Assembly: GCF_029369745.1 (NCBI RefSeq)
Contig: NZ_CP120210.1
Coordinates: forward strand, 4,278,001 to 4,342,000
From: Amycolatopsis sp. QT-25
Lineage (GTDB): Bacteria > Actinomycetota > Actinomycetes > Mycobacteriales > Pseudonocardiaceae
Reading direction: 5' to 3'
DNA length: 64,000 nucleotides
Shown: positions 15,663 through 23,001 of the stretch, one piece after another
Layout: each line of letters opens with the position of its first letter
Position numbering within the stretch: position 1 is the first letter of the stretch
Made by a program: the position numbers and the translations under genes
Notes under the pieces: model-generated
The model's input: the letters and a program-made list of their open reading frames with translations, nothing else
Told to the model about the DNA's origin: nothing
Databases searched by the model: none

Positions 15663-17291
15663 TCACGAATTGCCGGAAGGCGGCATGAGCGCGTTCTCCT
15701 CATGGTCGAGTTCGGTTTGCAGGATCCGCAGGCTGGCGTCCGGCAAACGGCCGGCGTCACGCCAGCGAAGGAGTTCTTCCCGTTGAGCCTCGATGATGCT
15801 GTGCCGGGCGCGGACGGCCGCCTCGTATTCCGGAGCCCGTGGCGTGAGCGGATTGTCCTCGAGGTAGGCCAGCCGCGCCCGATAGCGTCGTTGACGGCCT
15901 TGGAGGTTCTTGCGCAGCGCCGCCACCGCCTCGTCCGGCACGTCGTCCTCCTCGACGAGCTGGTCCAGCCGGGCGAGCGCCGCGTCCACGGCGGCGCTGC
16001 GTGCCTGGTTGCGCAGCCGGGCCTCGTCTTGGACGTCGGCGCGCAGGCCGAGCCGGTTCAGAAGCGGCCCGAAAGTCACTCCTTGGCCCACGAGCGTCAC
16101 CAAGACCACCAGGAACGCCGAGAAGAGCAACAGATCGCGCGTGGGGAACGGACTGCCGTCCTCGGTCACGACCGGAATCGCGAACGCGGCCGCGAGCGTG
16201 ATCACCCCTCGGGTGCCCGCCCAGCTCAGGCCCGCGATCTCCTTGCCGGTCAGTGCCCGCTCCGCCGCCTCTCCCGTCTCGTCCGCGCTGCCGAGCCGGG
16301 CGTGCAGCCGCCGCGGGAAGAGCTGTGTCAGCACCAGCCACAGCGGCCGGACCAGCAGGACCGCGCCCACGGTGACCACCGCGGTCGAGACCACCGAGCT
16401 GACCGGGTAGCCGCCGAGCCCGGCGATGACGGCGGGCAGTTGCTGGCCGATGAGCAGGAAGACGAACCCTTCGAGCAGGTAGTTGACGAGGCTCCACACC
16501 GCACCCGTCTGCAACCTGCTCGCTCCCGTCTGGAGTCGGGGCGTCTGATGTCCGACGATCAGCCCGGCCACCACGACGGCCAAAACGCCCGAACCGTGGA
16601 TGGTCTCGCCGAGCACGTACGCGGTGAACGGCGTCGCCAGCGAGACCGCGTTCGCCGACAGGGGGTCTGCCAGGACACGGCGGGACAACCGCACCAGGAA
16701 CGCCACGACCACACCGACCAGCAGGCCACCGATCGTGGCCAGGGCGAATTCACCGGTCGCGAGACCGAACGAGAAGCTGCCGCCGACCGCGACGGCGAGC
16801 GCCATCTTGTAGATCGTCAACGCTGTGGCGTCGTTGAGCAGGCCCTCACCCTCGATCAGAGTCGACAGCTTCGCGGGTAACCCGACCCGGCGGCCGACGG
16901 CCAGCGCCGCCACCGGATCCGGCGGCGCGACCGCCGCACCGAGCGCGATGGCGGCCGCGAGCGGAATCACCGGAACGAGCCAGGTCAGCAGCCCGCCGAC
17001 TGCGAAGGCCGTCGCCAGCACCAGCAGGACCGAGAGACTGACGACCGAGCGCAACCTGCTGCGGATCGCCAGCAGACTCGAACCGAGCGCGGCGTTGTAC
17101 AGCAACGGCGGAAGGAGCACGTCGAGGACGAACTCCGGCTCCAAGTGCAGATTCGGCCCGGGGAGCAGGGCGTAGACGAGCCCGACGACGGTCAGCAGCA
17201 CCGGATCCGGCAAGCCGATCCGATGGCTGATCGCGCCCACCACGACGATGACACCCAGCATGACCAGCACGAACCCGATTGCACCCAACAT
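15663..17291 (-). CDS. Na+/H+ antiporter, CPA1 (NhaP-like) family
   Basis: Integral membrane exchanger of 542 residues: about 12 helices (1-410) and a soluble C-terminal tail (about 415-542) rich in Arg/Glu/Gln, probably helical. CPA1 hallmarks: LLPPLLYNAAL near 63-73, GAAVAPPDPVAALAV (the ion-binding Asp region) and EGEGLLNDATALTIYK near 160. The annotated ATG has its purine stretch AGAGG only one base away; a TTG as second codon gives better spacing, so the true start is uncertain by a few residues. A 14-bp inverted repeat lies 115 bp upstream. Confidence 0.88.
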   Translation of the reverse strand: MLGAIGFVLVMLGVIVVVGAISHRIGLPDPVLLTVVGLVYALLPGPNLHLEPEFVLDVLLPPLLYNAALGSSLLAIRSRLRSVVSLSVLLVLATAFAVGGLLTWLVPVIPLAAAIALGAAVAPPDPVAALAVGRRVGLPAKLSTLIEGEGLLNDATALTIYKMALAVAVGGSFSFGLATGEFALATIGGLLVGVVVAFLVRLSRRVLADPLSANAVSLATPFTAYVLGETIHGSGVLAVVVAGLIVGHQTPRLQTGASRLQTGAVWSLVNYLLEGFVFLLIGQQLPAVIAGLGGYPVSSVVSTAVVTVGAVLLVRPLWLVLTQLFPRRLHARLGSADETGEAAERALTGKEIAGLSWAGTRGVITLAAAFAIPVVTEDGSPFPTRDLLLFSAFLVVLVTLVGQGVTFGPLLNRLGLRADVQDEARLRNQARSAAVDAALARLDQLVEEDDVPDEAVAALRKNLQGRQRRYRARLAYLEDNPLTPRAPEYEAAVRARHSIIEAQREELLRWRDAGRLPDASLRILQTELDHEENALMPPSGNS

Positions 17292-17405
17292 GCCTCTTGT
17301 TCTACCTGACGGAAAACCGGTCGCCGTGGCCGGTGTGTCCGATCCACTGTGGACCGGGCGGGGCGAGGTCAGGCCGGCGGCACGCGCGGTGGGCAGGGTG
17401 GTCGG

Positions 17406-17454
17406 TGACGATGGAGGATTTGGGTCGACGAGTGTCCCGGATCCTCCATCGTCA
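17406..17454. repeat. 14-bp perfect inverted repeat upstream of the antiporter
   Basis: TGACGATGGAGGAT (17406-17419) and its exact complement (17441-17454) flank a 21-nt centre. Position is consistent with an operator or a leader hairpin for the antiporter gene, which starts at 17291 on the minus strand. No regulator gene adjoins it. Confidence 0.5.
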
Positions 17455-17669
17455 ACAGGCTCTGCCGCGTGCGCGGATGGCGGTTTCGCGGGACTGGAGG
17501 GACGACACACGTGTTCGGCGGGACGGCACGCGTCGGCACGGTCCATCGGATCTTGAGTGCCTCAGGTGCCTACCGATTCCGGTTGCGGTTAGTGCCGAGC
17601 CAACGGCTACGCGCGAAAGCCCCCTGCGCTCGGCTCGATCCGAGGAGACTCGACGTCGCACCTTGCCGA

Positions 17670-17724
17670 GTACATGAAGGCCTCCATCCTGTACCTAGGC
17701 GCAAGGATGGGGGCCTTCATGTAC
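17670..17724. repeat. Family A long palindrome (copy 3, diverged)
   Basis: GTACATGAAGGCC at the left and its complement at the right, but the centre has decayed (CTCCATCCTGTACCTAGGCG), giving several mismatches. The outer arms remain perfect. Not directly behind any gene. Confidence 0.65.
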
Positions 17725-17834
17725 TCGAACCGGCAAGAAGAGCATCGGCACTCCGGCTTCGGCTGATGGCCCCCCGAGTCGCCACCGTCTCGCCACGTCC
17801 GCTCCGCGTCGGCGACGTCAGCCTGTGATTCGTT

Positions 17835-17912
17835 CACCTGCTCTTGATCGACGACTTCGCGCGCCACGCCGGTCACGGCGACATCCTCCGCGAACAGTTC
17901 CTGGCCGTAGGG
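17835..17912 (+). pseudogene. Fragment of a DUF664/DinB-like protein
   Basis: One frame reads HLLLIDDFARHAGHGDILRE, which matches the conserved C-terminal segment of mycothiol-dependent DinB/DUF664 proteins (family pattern: H-x-hydrophobic-E-x-A-R-H-x-G-H-x-D-x-x-R-E). No start, no N-terminal domain and no complete frame exist around it, so it is a relic. Confidence 0.5.
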
Positions 17913-18272
17913 ACCACCCGGTCAGCGCAGTCACTCCCCGTTGGTGAGCCGAGCGAGGTCACCACCGATGGCGAGCGGACCGATCGAGTGAACCCAACGT
18001 GAGCACGGATGCTCGGAATTGGCTGAAATTGACCGCGGCGCACTTTTGCGATCAGCATTTTGCATAGTGCCAGGTCGTCGCGTACAAAGGCACCTACTTG
18101 GCATCCACCTGCGAAGATCAGTGCTGCATCGGATGGCGTGGTGATCTGGTCCGTCACCGGGAAGGCAAGTCGCCGGGCCGTGGAGGCATCCCGACCGCGT
18201 TGGACCATTCGGCGTCACCCGCTACTTTTAGTAATTTTCGGCGTCACCCAGACCGTTGAGCGACGCGTGCAT

Positions 18273-18309
18273 ACCGTTCAGCGCGACACACGCTGTACGA
18301 CTGAACGGT
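18273..18309. repeat. 9-bp inverted repeat
   Basis: ACCGTTCAG (18273-18281) and CTGAACGGT (18301-18309), perfect, 19-nt centre; a partial third half-site ACCGTTGAG lies at 18252. About 135 bp before the 133-residue membrane protein gene. Could be an operator; nothing identifies a regulator. Confidence 0.4.
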
Positions 18310-18443
18310 CACAGTGCGCTTTCGCCAAGATGTTCTCAGCCGCACCGGTGAAGAACCGGTAACGCACGCGTGGCCCCCTGCTGTCACAGGAGGCCACGCG
18401 GATTGTCCCTTCGCCCGCTCGCTAGAACAAGGACAGGACAGCC

Positions 18444-18845
18444 GTGACCATACAGCCTGATAACGCGAAGACACCAGACGACGGACCGCCCCGACGGGTC
18501 AAGGTCGTCATCGAGCACATCGAAAAGCCGGCACGGCGGGTCGCCACCTCCGCGGAAATGCTCCGCGCGGCACGGCCGCTGCTGAGGAGCGCTGGGCGCC
18601 ACCGCAAGGAACAGACCCGGGACAGCTGGCTGTGCCTGGCGATGACGATTCTCGCCGGCTGGGCCCCGACGCTGCGGATGTGTCTCCTGCTGGCGATCGG
18701 TGGCGGGATCGTCTTCGGTGTCGTCAAGATCAGCACACCGGAGATCGGCGCGTCGGCAGGGACGTTCTTCGGTCTCCTGACCCTCTTCGGCGCCTGGATC
18801 GTCAAAGCCCGCCAAGGGAACCACCGGCGGGAGCCGAGTCTGTAG
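18444..18845 (+). CDS. Hypothetical membrane protein
   Basis: 133 residues, family not recognised. The N-terminal third is polar and basic (a PPRRVKVVIEHIEKPARR segment); two hydrophobic helices follow at about 72-92 (GWAPTLRMCLLLAIGGGIVF region) and 98-118 (ASAGTFFGLLTLFGAWIV). The charge pattern suggests both termini face the cytoplasm. Starts at GTG with AAGGACAGGA upstream and ends just before a clear hairpin terminator, so it looks like a real single-gene unit. Plausible alternatives are a phage-holin-like or plasmid-transfer-associated membrane protein, but nothing in the sequence proves either. Confidence 0.6.
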   Translation: MTIQPDNAKTPDDGPPRRVKVVIEHIEKPARRVATSAEMLRAARPLLRSAGRHRKEQTRDSWLCLAMTILAGWAPTLRMCLLLAIGGGIVFGVVKISTPEIGASAGTFFGLLTLFGAWIVKARQGNHRREPSL

Positions 18846-18856
18846 CCCGAAACGCC

Positions 18857-18886
18857 GCCCCGTGCCGGCCACCGCCGGCACGGGGC
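18857..18886 (+). terminator. Hairpin terminator
   Basis: GCCCCGTGCCGG, 6-nt loop, perfect complement. It begins 11 bp past the stop of the membrane protein gene. No T-run follows, as is common in actinomycetes. Confidence 0.75.
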
Positions 18887-18969
18887 TCCGGCATAGTTGG
18901 AAATTCTCCACATTCGTCCGGCGTCTTCCGGTTGAATTACCGGGAAGTCCCGACATGTGAGGAGATCTC

Positions 18970-20433
18970 GTGCGGACAGCTAGAAGACTGGGGGCCCTGG
19001 CCGTTTCGGTGCTGGCAGCGGCCACGGCACTGAGCAGCCCGGCGTCGGCAGGCACCGTGCAGTCGTTCCACACCACGCTCGACCCCGCTTCGATGCGGGA
19101 GTCGGTGCGATACCTGGTCGAGAACTACCAGGTCGACGAGCAGGAGGCGATACGCCGTCTGGAATTGCAGACCGACGGCCTCGCACTGGACGAGCTGCTG
19201 CGGCGCGATCGCGGCGCCGAGTACGGCGGCATGTGGCTCGACCAGGACAAGGGGCAGCTGGTCGTGGCCATGACCGAGCCCGCGGCCGCCGAGCCGTATC
19301 TGCGAGCGATGCCCGCCCGTTCCGACGTTCGCACGCAACGGGTCCAGTATTCGTTGCGGCAGCTCACGGCGGTGAAGGAACGCGTCGCCACCAAGGTCGG
19401 CGCAGGGCCGGAAGCCGTCTATCTTCCGGCGGTGAGTGAGTCCGAGAACCGGGTCGTGCTGTGGGAACGCGGCTGGGTGGCGCAGGAGAAGGCGGCCATG
19501 CGCGCCGTGACCGCCGAAGTGAACACCGCTCGCCAGGCAGCGGCCGCGGAATCCGGCATGGTCGTCTCGCGCGTGCTGGCGAATCCGAACGCACTCTCGA
19601 CGGCGAACGTGGATCCGGGTTTCTGTCATCCGCTCTACTGCACCGGTCACGGCCCGATGCGCGGCGGCATCCGGCTCGACATGAAGCGGGACAACGGCAC
19701 CTGGGGTGGCTGTACCAGCGGTTTCAACCTCCGGTCCACCGGCGGCGGTTTCCCCGGCAAGGGCTGGGTGCTGACCGCGGGACACTGCATGCGAACGAAG
19801 ACCAACAACACGCCGACCCAGCACAACGGCAACGACGTGCTCCAGCAGCACGGCATCGAGAAAAGTTCGTACCCGTACGACTACGCGGCCCTGCCGTATG
19901 TCGACGACGCGGCGGCGACGAACTGGCTCGAAGGCCAGACCGGCCGCAACCGGGTGCTCAAGTACTGCCGCAACGGTGGCATGGACAGCAACGGTGACAC
20001 CCCGTGCGGCGCACAGGCCACCTCGGTCGACGAGTACATCACCGGCACGCGCAAGCTCGCCGACATCAAGGCAGGCTGGGTCGTCTGCGCCTCGGGGAGC
20101 GCGTCGAGCGCGGTGAACTACCCCGATTCGGTCGACAGCGGCGCGGGCGCGGGCTACCTGGTCGGGACCCGCTGCGGTCGTGTCCTCTCCACGGACGTCG
20201 GCATCAACACCGACCTGTGCGCTCGTCCCGGCGACAGCGGCGGACCGCTGTTCAGCCAGGCCGATCACACCGCCCTGGGCATCCTGATCGGCAACCAGCA
20301 GTCCCGCTCGGGTCCCTGCCAGGCCGGTGAGCTGAACAACTACGCGCCGATCGAGACGATCACCACCGATCTCAGCGAGCGGATCGCGAGCCAGGGATCG
20401 AAGTTCGCGGTGATCACCGCTCCGAACGGCTGA
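18970..20433 (+). CDS. Secreted trypsin-like serine protease (S1 family) with N-terminal propeptide
   Basis: 487-residue secreted protease. Signal peptide about 1-27 (Arg-rich start, hydrophobic core, SPASA-G cleavage region). A propeptide-like region (about 30-195; YLVENYQVDEQEAIRRLELQ) resembles the inhibitory prosegment of streptogrisin-type enzymes. The catalytic triad is visible: His272 in VLTAGHC, Asp304 in YPYDYAAL, Ser423 in CARPGDSGGPLF. Extra cysteines (CHPLYC, CTSGF, GHC, YC, PCGA, CA, RCGR, DLC, GPC) suggest several disulfides. Starts at GTG. It stands alone, with hairpins before (18857) and after (20451). Unlike the usual alpha-lytic/streptogrisin size, the catalytic part is extended, closer to larger actinomycete S1 proteases. 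Confidence 0.9.
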   Translation: MRTARRLGALAVSVLAAATALSSPASAGTVQSFHTTLDPASMRESVRYLVENYQVDEQEAIRRLELQTDGLALDELLRRDRGAEYGGMWLDQDKGQLVVAMTEPAAAEPYLRAMPARSDVRTQRVQYSLRQLTAVKERVATKVGAGPEAVYLPAVSESENRVVLWERGWVAQEKAAMRAVTAEVNTARQAAAAESGMVVSRVLANPNALSTANVDPGFCHPLYCTGHGPMRGGIRLDMKRDNGTWGGCTSGFNLRSTGGGFPGKGWVLTAGHCMRTKTNNTPTQHNGNDVLQQHGIEKSSYPYDYAALPYVDDAAATNWLEGQTGRNRVLKYCRNGGMDSNGDTPCGAQATSVDEYITGTRKLADIKAGWVVCASGSASSAVNYPDSVDSGAGAGYLVGTRCGRVLSTDVGINTDLCARPGDSGGPLFSQADHTALGILIGNQQSRSGPCQAGELNNYAPIETITTDLSERIASQGSKFAVITAPNG

Positions 20434-20450
20434 TCACCAACCGCGTGAGA

Positions 20451-20481
20451 GCCCCTTCATCGCAAGACGCGATGAAGGGGC
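20451..20481 (+). terminator. Hairpin terminator of the protease gene
   Basis: GCCCCTTCATCGC, 5-nt loop, perfect complement; starts 17 bp past the protease stop and lies between convergent genes. The arm CCCCTTCAT shares the TGAAGGGG/CC character of the family A and B palindromes. Confidence 0.8.
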
Positions 20482-20495
20482 CTTCACCAATTTTC

Positions 20496-21029
20496 TCAGG
20501 TTGTCAGCAACGGGCCTTCGTACCGCAACGAGTCATCCTTGCCATACACCCGGACCGTCAGCTCCCGTGGCTCCCACGGTGCGAACACTTCGTCGATCGT
20601 CCGGGGAACCGGCCCCAGGTCGACGTCCACGGCGAAGGTATGCGCCACGATGTCGGCTTCGACGACGGCGCCGTCCGCATCGGCGACCGCCAGGCGGCTC
20701 ACCCCCGCGTCGATCGCTCCGAGCACGCCCGGCCTGCTGCTCCACACCGCGAATCCGCGCTCGGCGGTGTCGCTTCCGTACCCTCTGCTCATGATGTTGA
20801 ACAGCGTGCTGTCCCCCTCTCGGAAGATGCACTCCGCCTCGGCGCCCGAATCGTTGTAGGCGAGCAGCCGCCCGTCCGCGCTGCCCGCCCGGAGCCGGGC
20901 GCCGGTGTGCCATCCGGCATGTGACACCGCCTCCGCCGAGCCCGCGGTCTCCGCTGACCGATACAGCTCACTGAGGGCCGTCAACTCCACCGTCCACTGC
21001 TCGACTTGTTCATCCCTTGCTGGGGCCAC
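20496..21029 (-). CDS. Hypothetical protein
   Basis: 177 residues from the GTG at 21029, preceded by GGAGAGGAGAG; a longer frame to 21101 is less likely. No family recognised. No signal peptide or membrane segment. It has alternating short beta-strand-like stretches such as AGWHTGARLRAGSADGRLLA and AERGFAVWSSRPGVLGA, and a C-terminal segment APWEPRELTVRVYGKDDSLRYEGPLL. Codon use matches the neighbours, supporting a genuine gene. It is convergent with the protease gene. Confidence 0.6.
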   Translation of the reverse strand: MAPARDEQVEQWTVELTALSELYRSAETAGSAEAVSHAGWHTGARLRAGSADGRLLAYNDSGAEAECIFREGDSTLFNIMSRGYGSDTAERGFAVWSSRPGVLGAIDAGVSRLAVADADGAVVEADIVAHTFAVDVDLGPVPRTIDEVFAPWEPRELTVRVYGKDDSLRYEGPLLTT

Positions 21030-21216
21030 TACGCGTGAACTCTCCTCTCCGACTGTCCACAATGGTCGTCGTCGAGGCTGGCACACCCGGATGTCGCGCA
21101 CATCGGGGTTTCCCCGGAGATCGCTCAGGCCCGCTGCATGGTTCCGGGCAACCGGCAGGCGTTAGGCCGAGCGGAGCAATCTCGCGGGTTTCACGTCATG
21201 AGGGTTTTCCTCGGCC

Positions 21217-21256
21217 GTCGGAGTGTCGCCGGGGCCAATACCGGCGACACTCCGAC
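21217..21256. repeat. Perfect 16-bp hairpin before a small ORF
   Basis: GTCGGAGTGTCGCCGG (21217-21232), 8-nt loop GGCCAATA, exact complement (21241-21256). It ends 17 bp before the ATG of the 82-residue ORF, so it is either its leader hairpin or a terminator left from a lost gene. Confidence 0.7.
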
Positions 21257-21273
21257 GCAGAGGGGCAAGGCTG

Positions 21274-21522
21274 ATGACCGCGCAGTGCACGATCACGGAC
21301 GAGATCGGCGAAATCGGTGTCTGGTTGACGGGCGAATTCGACGGCCGCGTGCCCACGACCGTGATCAGCCGGGTGCTCGACGCGAGCAAGCGCGATCTCG
21401 AAGGACGCATCGACCCCGAGGAATCGGGCGAGATGTTCTACACCCTCTGCCGGTTCCGGCTCCTGCGGATCGTGGGTGCCGACCAGCGGATCACCGTCAA
21501 GATCCCGCGCCGTTCACGGTGA
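21274..21522 (+). CDS. Small hypothetical protein
   Basis: 82 residues, not recognised. Starts MTAQCTITDEIGEIGVWLTG and ends in basic VKIPRRSR. A purine-rich GAGGGGCAAGG site precedes the ATG. Acidic overall in the first half (EFDGRVP, IDPEESGE), no membrane segment. Its last codons overlap an aldehyde dehydrogenase remnant on the other strand, suggesting that a rearrangement may have defined its 3' end. Coding potential is plausible but unproven. Confidence 0.5.
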   Translation: MTAQCTITDEIGEIGVWLTGEFDGRVPTTVISRVLDASKRDLEGRIDPEESGEMFYTLCRFRLLRIVGADQRITVKIPRRSR

Positions 21523-21665
21523 CGGTCTTGAGCTCCACGTACTGAGGCATCCCCCATCGAACCCGATCGGCGCGCCGTTGACGGTGACCGTCCCGGCGCG
21601 GACCCGCCGTGCGACGAGTCCGGCGACGACCTCGTCCCGGCGCCGAGAGGTGGATCGGGGAGGTT
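21512..21665 (-). pseudogene. C-terminal remnant of an aldehyde dehydrogenase
   Basis: On the minus strand one frame reads VARRVRAGTVTVNGAPIGFDGG, the conserved C-terminal NAD-aldehyde-dehydrogenase segment around the substrate loop. After a frame change it reads MPQYVELKTVTVNG, the family's terminal beta strand (usual form E-Y-L-E-x-K-T-V). The roughly 20 residues normally between them (FGGxKxSGxGRE) are missing and no catalytic region remains, so this is a deletion relic. Confidence 0.65.
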
Positions 21666-21849
21666 GCCCCGCTCGACCATCCCGGGCACGGTCGTGCCGG
21701 ACCAGAGCGCGCATGAGGCGGCACTGTGGCATTGAGTCGTGCGAGACTTCCTGAACCGCCCTCTCACAGACAATGTCGCCGGTAGACACTCGTCACCCCA
21801 CTGCCTCCACGGAGCGGCGATGTCACGCTGAGTGTGCGATGGTGGCGAC

Positions 21850-22947
21850 ATGGCCGCTTCGCGCAGACAATTCCCCATGTCTTGGACCACCGTCATGCCG
21901 ATCCTCGCCATAGTCGTCCTGGCGCTGAGCTGGGGCCGCGAGCTGGGCCCGGTGCCGGTGGCCGTCGTCGCGCTGGCGCTCGGCGGGACCGTACTGGCCG
22001 CCGTTCACCACGCCGAAGTGGTCGCGCATCGCGTCGGGGAACCCTTCGGCTCGCTGGTGCTGGCGATCGCGGTCACGGTCATCGAAGTCGCGCTGATCGT
22101 GACGATGATGTCCTCCGGCGGCCCCGAGGCCGGCACGCTGGCCCGTGACACCGTGTTCGCCGCGGTGATGATCACGATGAACGGCATCGCGGGCATTTCG
22201 CTCCTGGTCGGCGCCCGTCGCTACGGTGAGACGCATTTCAACCCCGAAGGCAGCGGCGGCGCCCTCGCCACCGTGGCGACACTCGCCTCCGTCAGCCTCG
22301 TGTTGCCGACGTTCACCACCAGTACTCCCGGCCCGGCCTTCAACGGGACGCAACTGACCTTCGCCGCTGTCGCCTCACTGCTGCTCTACGGCCTTTTCGT
22401 GCTCACCCAGACCGTGCGCCACCGTGACTTCTTCCTGCCCGTCGACAGCGAGGGTTCCGTCAAGGAGGAGGAACACGCCGAACCGCCGACCAAGAGGGCC
22501 GCGCTGACCAGCCTCGGATTGCTGCTGGTGGCGCTGGTCGCCGTCGTCGGCCTGGCGAAGGTCGAGTCCCCGGCGATCGAAGCGGGGGTCAGGGCTGCGG
22601 GCTTCCCGCAGTCGTTCGTCGGCGTCGTGATCGCCATGCTGGTCCTGCTGCCGGAGACCCTGGCCGCGACCAGGGCCGCTCGGCGCGACCGGATGCAGAC
22701 CAGCCTCAACCTCGCCTACGGTTCGGCGATCGCGAGCATCGGGCTCACCATCCCGACCATCGCGCTGGCGTCGATCTGGCTGGACGGACCGCTGCTGCTG
22801 GGCCTCGGCGCGACCCACATCGTGCTGCTGGCGCTGACGATCGCGGTCAGCGTGCTCACCGTCGTCCCCGGCCGCGCGACCCGGCTGCAGGGCGGGGTGC
22901 ACCTGGTCCTGCTCGGCTCGTTCCTGGTCCTCGCCATCAATCCGTGA
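21850..22947 (+). CDS. Calcium/proton exchanger (ChaA/CaCA family)
   Basis: Integral membrane antiporter of about 365 residues; alternative in-frame starts are GTG 21832 and ATG 21877. About 11 helices. The two inverted CaCA repeats are visible: first VIEVALIVTMM near 82-92, with Glu in the exchanger motif; second MLVLLPETLAATRAARRDRMQTSLNLAYGSAIASIGLTIP, which carries the PET and GSAxxxxGLTIP elements. A hydrophilic loop with acidic residues (DSEGSVKEEEHAEPP, about 200-214) separates the halves. Family role: expels Ca2+, and sometimes Na+ or K+, against protons. Ends 54 bp before ligA. Confidence 0.88.
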   Translation: MAASRRQFPMSWTTVMPILAIVVLALSWGRELGPVPVAVVALALGGTVLAAVHHAEVVAHRVGEPFGSLVLAIAVTVIEVALIVTMMSSGGPEAGTLARDTVFAAVMITMNGIAGISLLVGARRYGETHFNPEGSGGALATVATLASVSLVLPTFTTSTPGPAFNGTQLTFAAVASLLLYGLFVLTQTVRHRDFFLPVDSEGSVKEEEHAEPPTKRAALTSLGLLLVALVAVVGLAKVESPAIEAGVRAAGFPQSFVGVVIAMLVLLPETLAATRAARRDRMQTSLNLAYGSAIASIGLTIPTIALASIWLDGPLLLGLGATHIVLLALTIAVSVLTVVPGRATRLQGGVHLVLLGSFLVLAINP

Positions 22948-23001
22948 CACGAGTCCTCTTCGGACGGTGTTCTGTCGGTGGGCGCGGGTAATCTCTGCCC
23001 G

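Larger units (their letters stand above)
17455..18443. other. Gene-poor stretch with repeats and a gene remnant
   Basis: About 1 kb in which the open frames look like shadows. It holds a family A palindrome (17670-17724), a DUF664 fragment (17835-17912), a 13-bp direct repeat with 29-bp period (TTCGGCGTCACCC at 18208 and 18237), an inverted repeat (18273-18309) and a GC hairpin (18367-18400: CGCGTGGCC and its complement) just before the next gene. Composition is locally less GC-rich near 18050-18250. Confidence 0.5.

Noticed and set aside
17248..17556. Plus-strand ORF overlapping the antiporter start
   Set aside because: No ribosome site, low-complexity composition, and it overlaps the start region and upstream inverted repeat of the antiporter.
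17873..18218. Minus-strand frames that might encode a DUF397-like protein
   Set aside because: Only a vague similarity (a GAFVRDD-type stretch); no WxxSS start or conserved end, and the region is rich in repeats.
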